64,000 nucleotides of DNA, from positions 23,816,296 through 23,880,295 of the forward strand of contig OX031068.1 of NCBI GenBank assembly GCA_943736015.1, written 5' to 3'. Of this stretch, positions 62,707 through 64,000 are shown piece after piece. Each line of letters begins with the position of its first letter. Position 1 is the first letter of the stretch. Origin of the DNA: Tridacna crocea (Eukaryota > Mollusca > Bivalvia > Cardiida > Cardiidae). The translations under genes were made by a program, and so were the position numbers. Under the pieces are notes generated by a model. The model was not told where the DNA came from. It searched no databases and worked only from the letters and a program-made list of their open reading frames with translations.

Positions 62707-62762
62707 CCTTTTTTCTTTTATATGAGTTCTCCGCAGTGCAGTAACTCCACATAGTATGGGTA

Positions 62763-64000
62763 CTGTAATTTAATAACATGAAATATTAGCATGTACTACA
62801 ACATAGTTTTCAATATTTCTGAAACCATCAAACTAGGATCATTTCCATCATAGTTTTATGATTTTAATCCCTACAGTTTTAGGGCAATTGTGGCGTACAT
62901 ATGTGGATTGAGCCATTTTTCTCAGGGGTGGTCAAGTCAATCTCCAACCATGACAAAGATACAAATTTACACAATAAATGAGCCACACAGTCAGTCATGA
63001 CTTTGCTTCTTTTATCCTAAGCATGATGATCTGCTGTTCATAGATAAAACCACCTACTGAAGAGATGACGTCATTTGTATCATCTTTTGTGTATTCCTTT
63101 CAGTTGTGACTAATAACTAACGCAATATAGTGCACCGATATTGAGTTATGGGCATTTCTACAGTGTAACCGAAGGGTTGAAATTACGAACGCTGGTTATA
63201 AGTCCAAACACATGTGGTTGTAAATCCGAACACGTTGGCGATTTTCAAAAATTACCACTTCAAACACATGTTAATAGCAGTCTATACCAGTACCAGAAGT
63301 TGAGGGTAGTTGCGAACACACTTGTGTATGCAAACAACGACAACTCTGGACAGATATCTATCTTGACTTGGGTTCTCTCACAGATATCATGGTATGCTGA
63401 TGGGATCATAGTCTAATTAACATCCATGGGTTACTAGATCTAGATCTATAAAATCACCGAACGGAACAGAAAGAGGAAAAATCCCTTGAAATCTTGTTGC
63501 CTAGTTTGCATAACTGGAAAGTTTTGAAAATATTGAGACCATAAGGAGTTTTTGCTAATAATGCTCAATATCTCCTATTGTCACAATGTTCTCAACATCA
63601 TTTTACAGCAATGCTCAAGATATCAACATAACAGTGGATTTATTTTTTTAACATGAAACATGCAAATGAAACGAACTTATATCAGTGAACGAATTTTCTC
63701 CTGATTATCGCACCTTCAGTTATTGTAGTTAACACTGTTTACCTAATTCGCAATTAAAACCAGTCGGAAAAATAAGGTTTTAAATCCAAAGAATCAAACA
63801 TCTTCATTAACCATTTGTAATGTTTTAAAATGTCTATTGATGCAAGTAAATAATAGTTTCAGCATTACGAAAACAATACAAAATCAGATTTTTAGCCTTT
63901 TTGTGCCATGGGGTAACCTTAAGTAACAGTGTCGTTGGATTAGCGAATGCCACAATTTTACTCACCCGATTAAGGGTAGCAAAACAAAGTTGAAATTGTG
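62763..64000. other. region 5' of HFM1
   Basis: No convincing coding region. Expected to hold the promoter and possibly a 5' non-coding exon. A degenerate palindrome near 63510-63600 vaguely resembles the MITE hairpin. Confidence 0.4.
63066..63073. promoter_or_regulatory. CRE-like palindrome TGACGTCA upstream of HFM1
   Basis: Perfect 8-bp cAMP-response element about 360 bases upstream of the first ATG. CREM/CREB-type factors use this site in germ cells. One exact 8-mer is weak evidence; no TATA box or transcription start was identified. Confidence 0.3.

Overview
This window reads as intronic and flanking DNA of an animal nuclear genome, most likely a bivalve mollusc. The evidence is a single widely spaced multi-exon gene with GT-AG introns, AT-rich introns, a Ty3/gypsy-type retrotransposon with vertebrate/mollusc-like pol, tRNA-derived SINE-like repeats, and tandem-core repeats with ACAAGAGGG heads that resemble the Pearl/HINE elements described from bivalves. 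The bivalve assignment is inference; no search was run.

The backbone is one minus-strand gene running through nearly the whole window. I could join 32 coding exons from an ATG at 62706 down to a TAA at 1390. All splice sites are GT-AG, all phases match, and the total is 3825 nt (1274 residues plus stop). The product is a Ski2-type superfamily 2 helicase with a Sec63 region, closely matching HFM1/MER3, the meiotic crossover helicase. Exon 7 carries Walker A, exon 9 the DE box, exon 10 SAT, exon 14 YHHAG and exon 15 motif VI (QMIGRAGRP). Exons total about 6% of the window; the rest is introns packed with mobile DNA.

Region by region. 1-1.4 kb: 3' flank with MITE pieces and part of a foldback element. 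1.4-16.1 kb: exons 32-20 separated by MITEs and SINE-like repeats. 16.1-30.8 kb: one 14.7-kb intron holding a GC-rich minisatellite composite, a roughly 120-bp tandem array, a 6.2-kb transposon with 125-bp terminal inverted repeats (20853-27084), a complete miniature LTR element (22402-22933) inside it, and a tandem-core repeat. 30.8-51.6 kb: exons 19-4 with dense MITEs and two more tandem-core repeats. 51969-58235: an almost pristine LTR retrotransposon in intron 3, in gene orientation, with integrase encoded upstream of reverse transcriptase (Gmr1-like order). 58.8-62.7 kb: exons 3-1. 62.7-64 kb: putative promoter side.

The commonest repeat is a roughly 225-bp element bounded by TTAA and TIRs close to CCCTTTACCAAACAA, built around a 67-bp near-perfect palindrome. 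About 55 copies or fragments are visible by eye. Several copies have substitutions or indels repeated symmetrically in both palindrome arms, which is the most unusual signal here. All identities are from reading the sequence; none was checked by alignment software.
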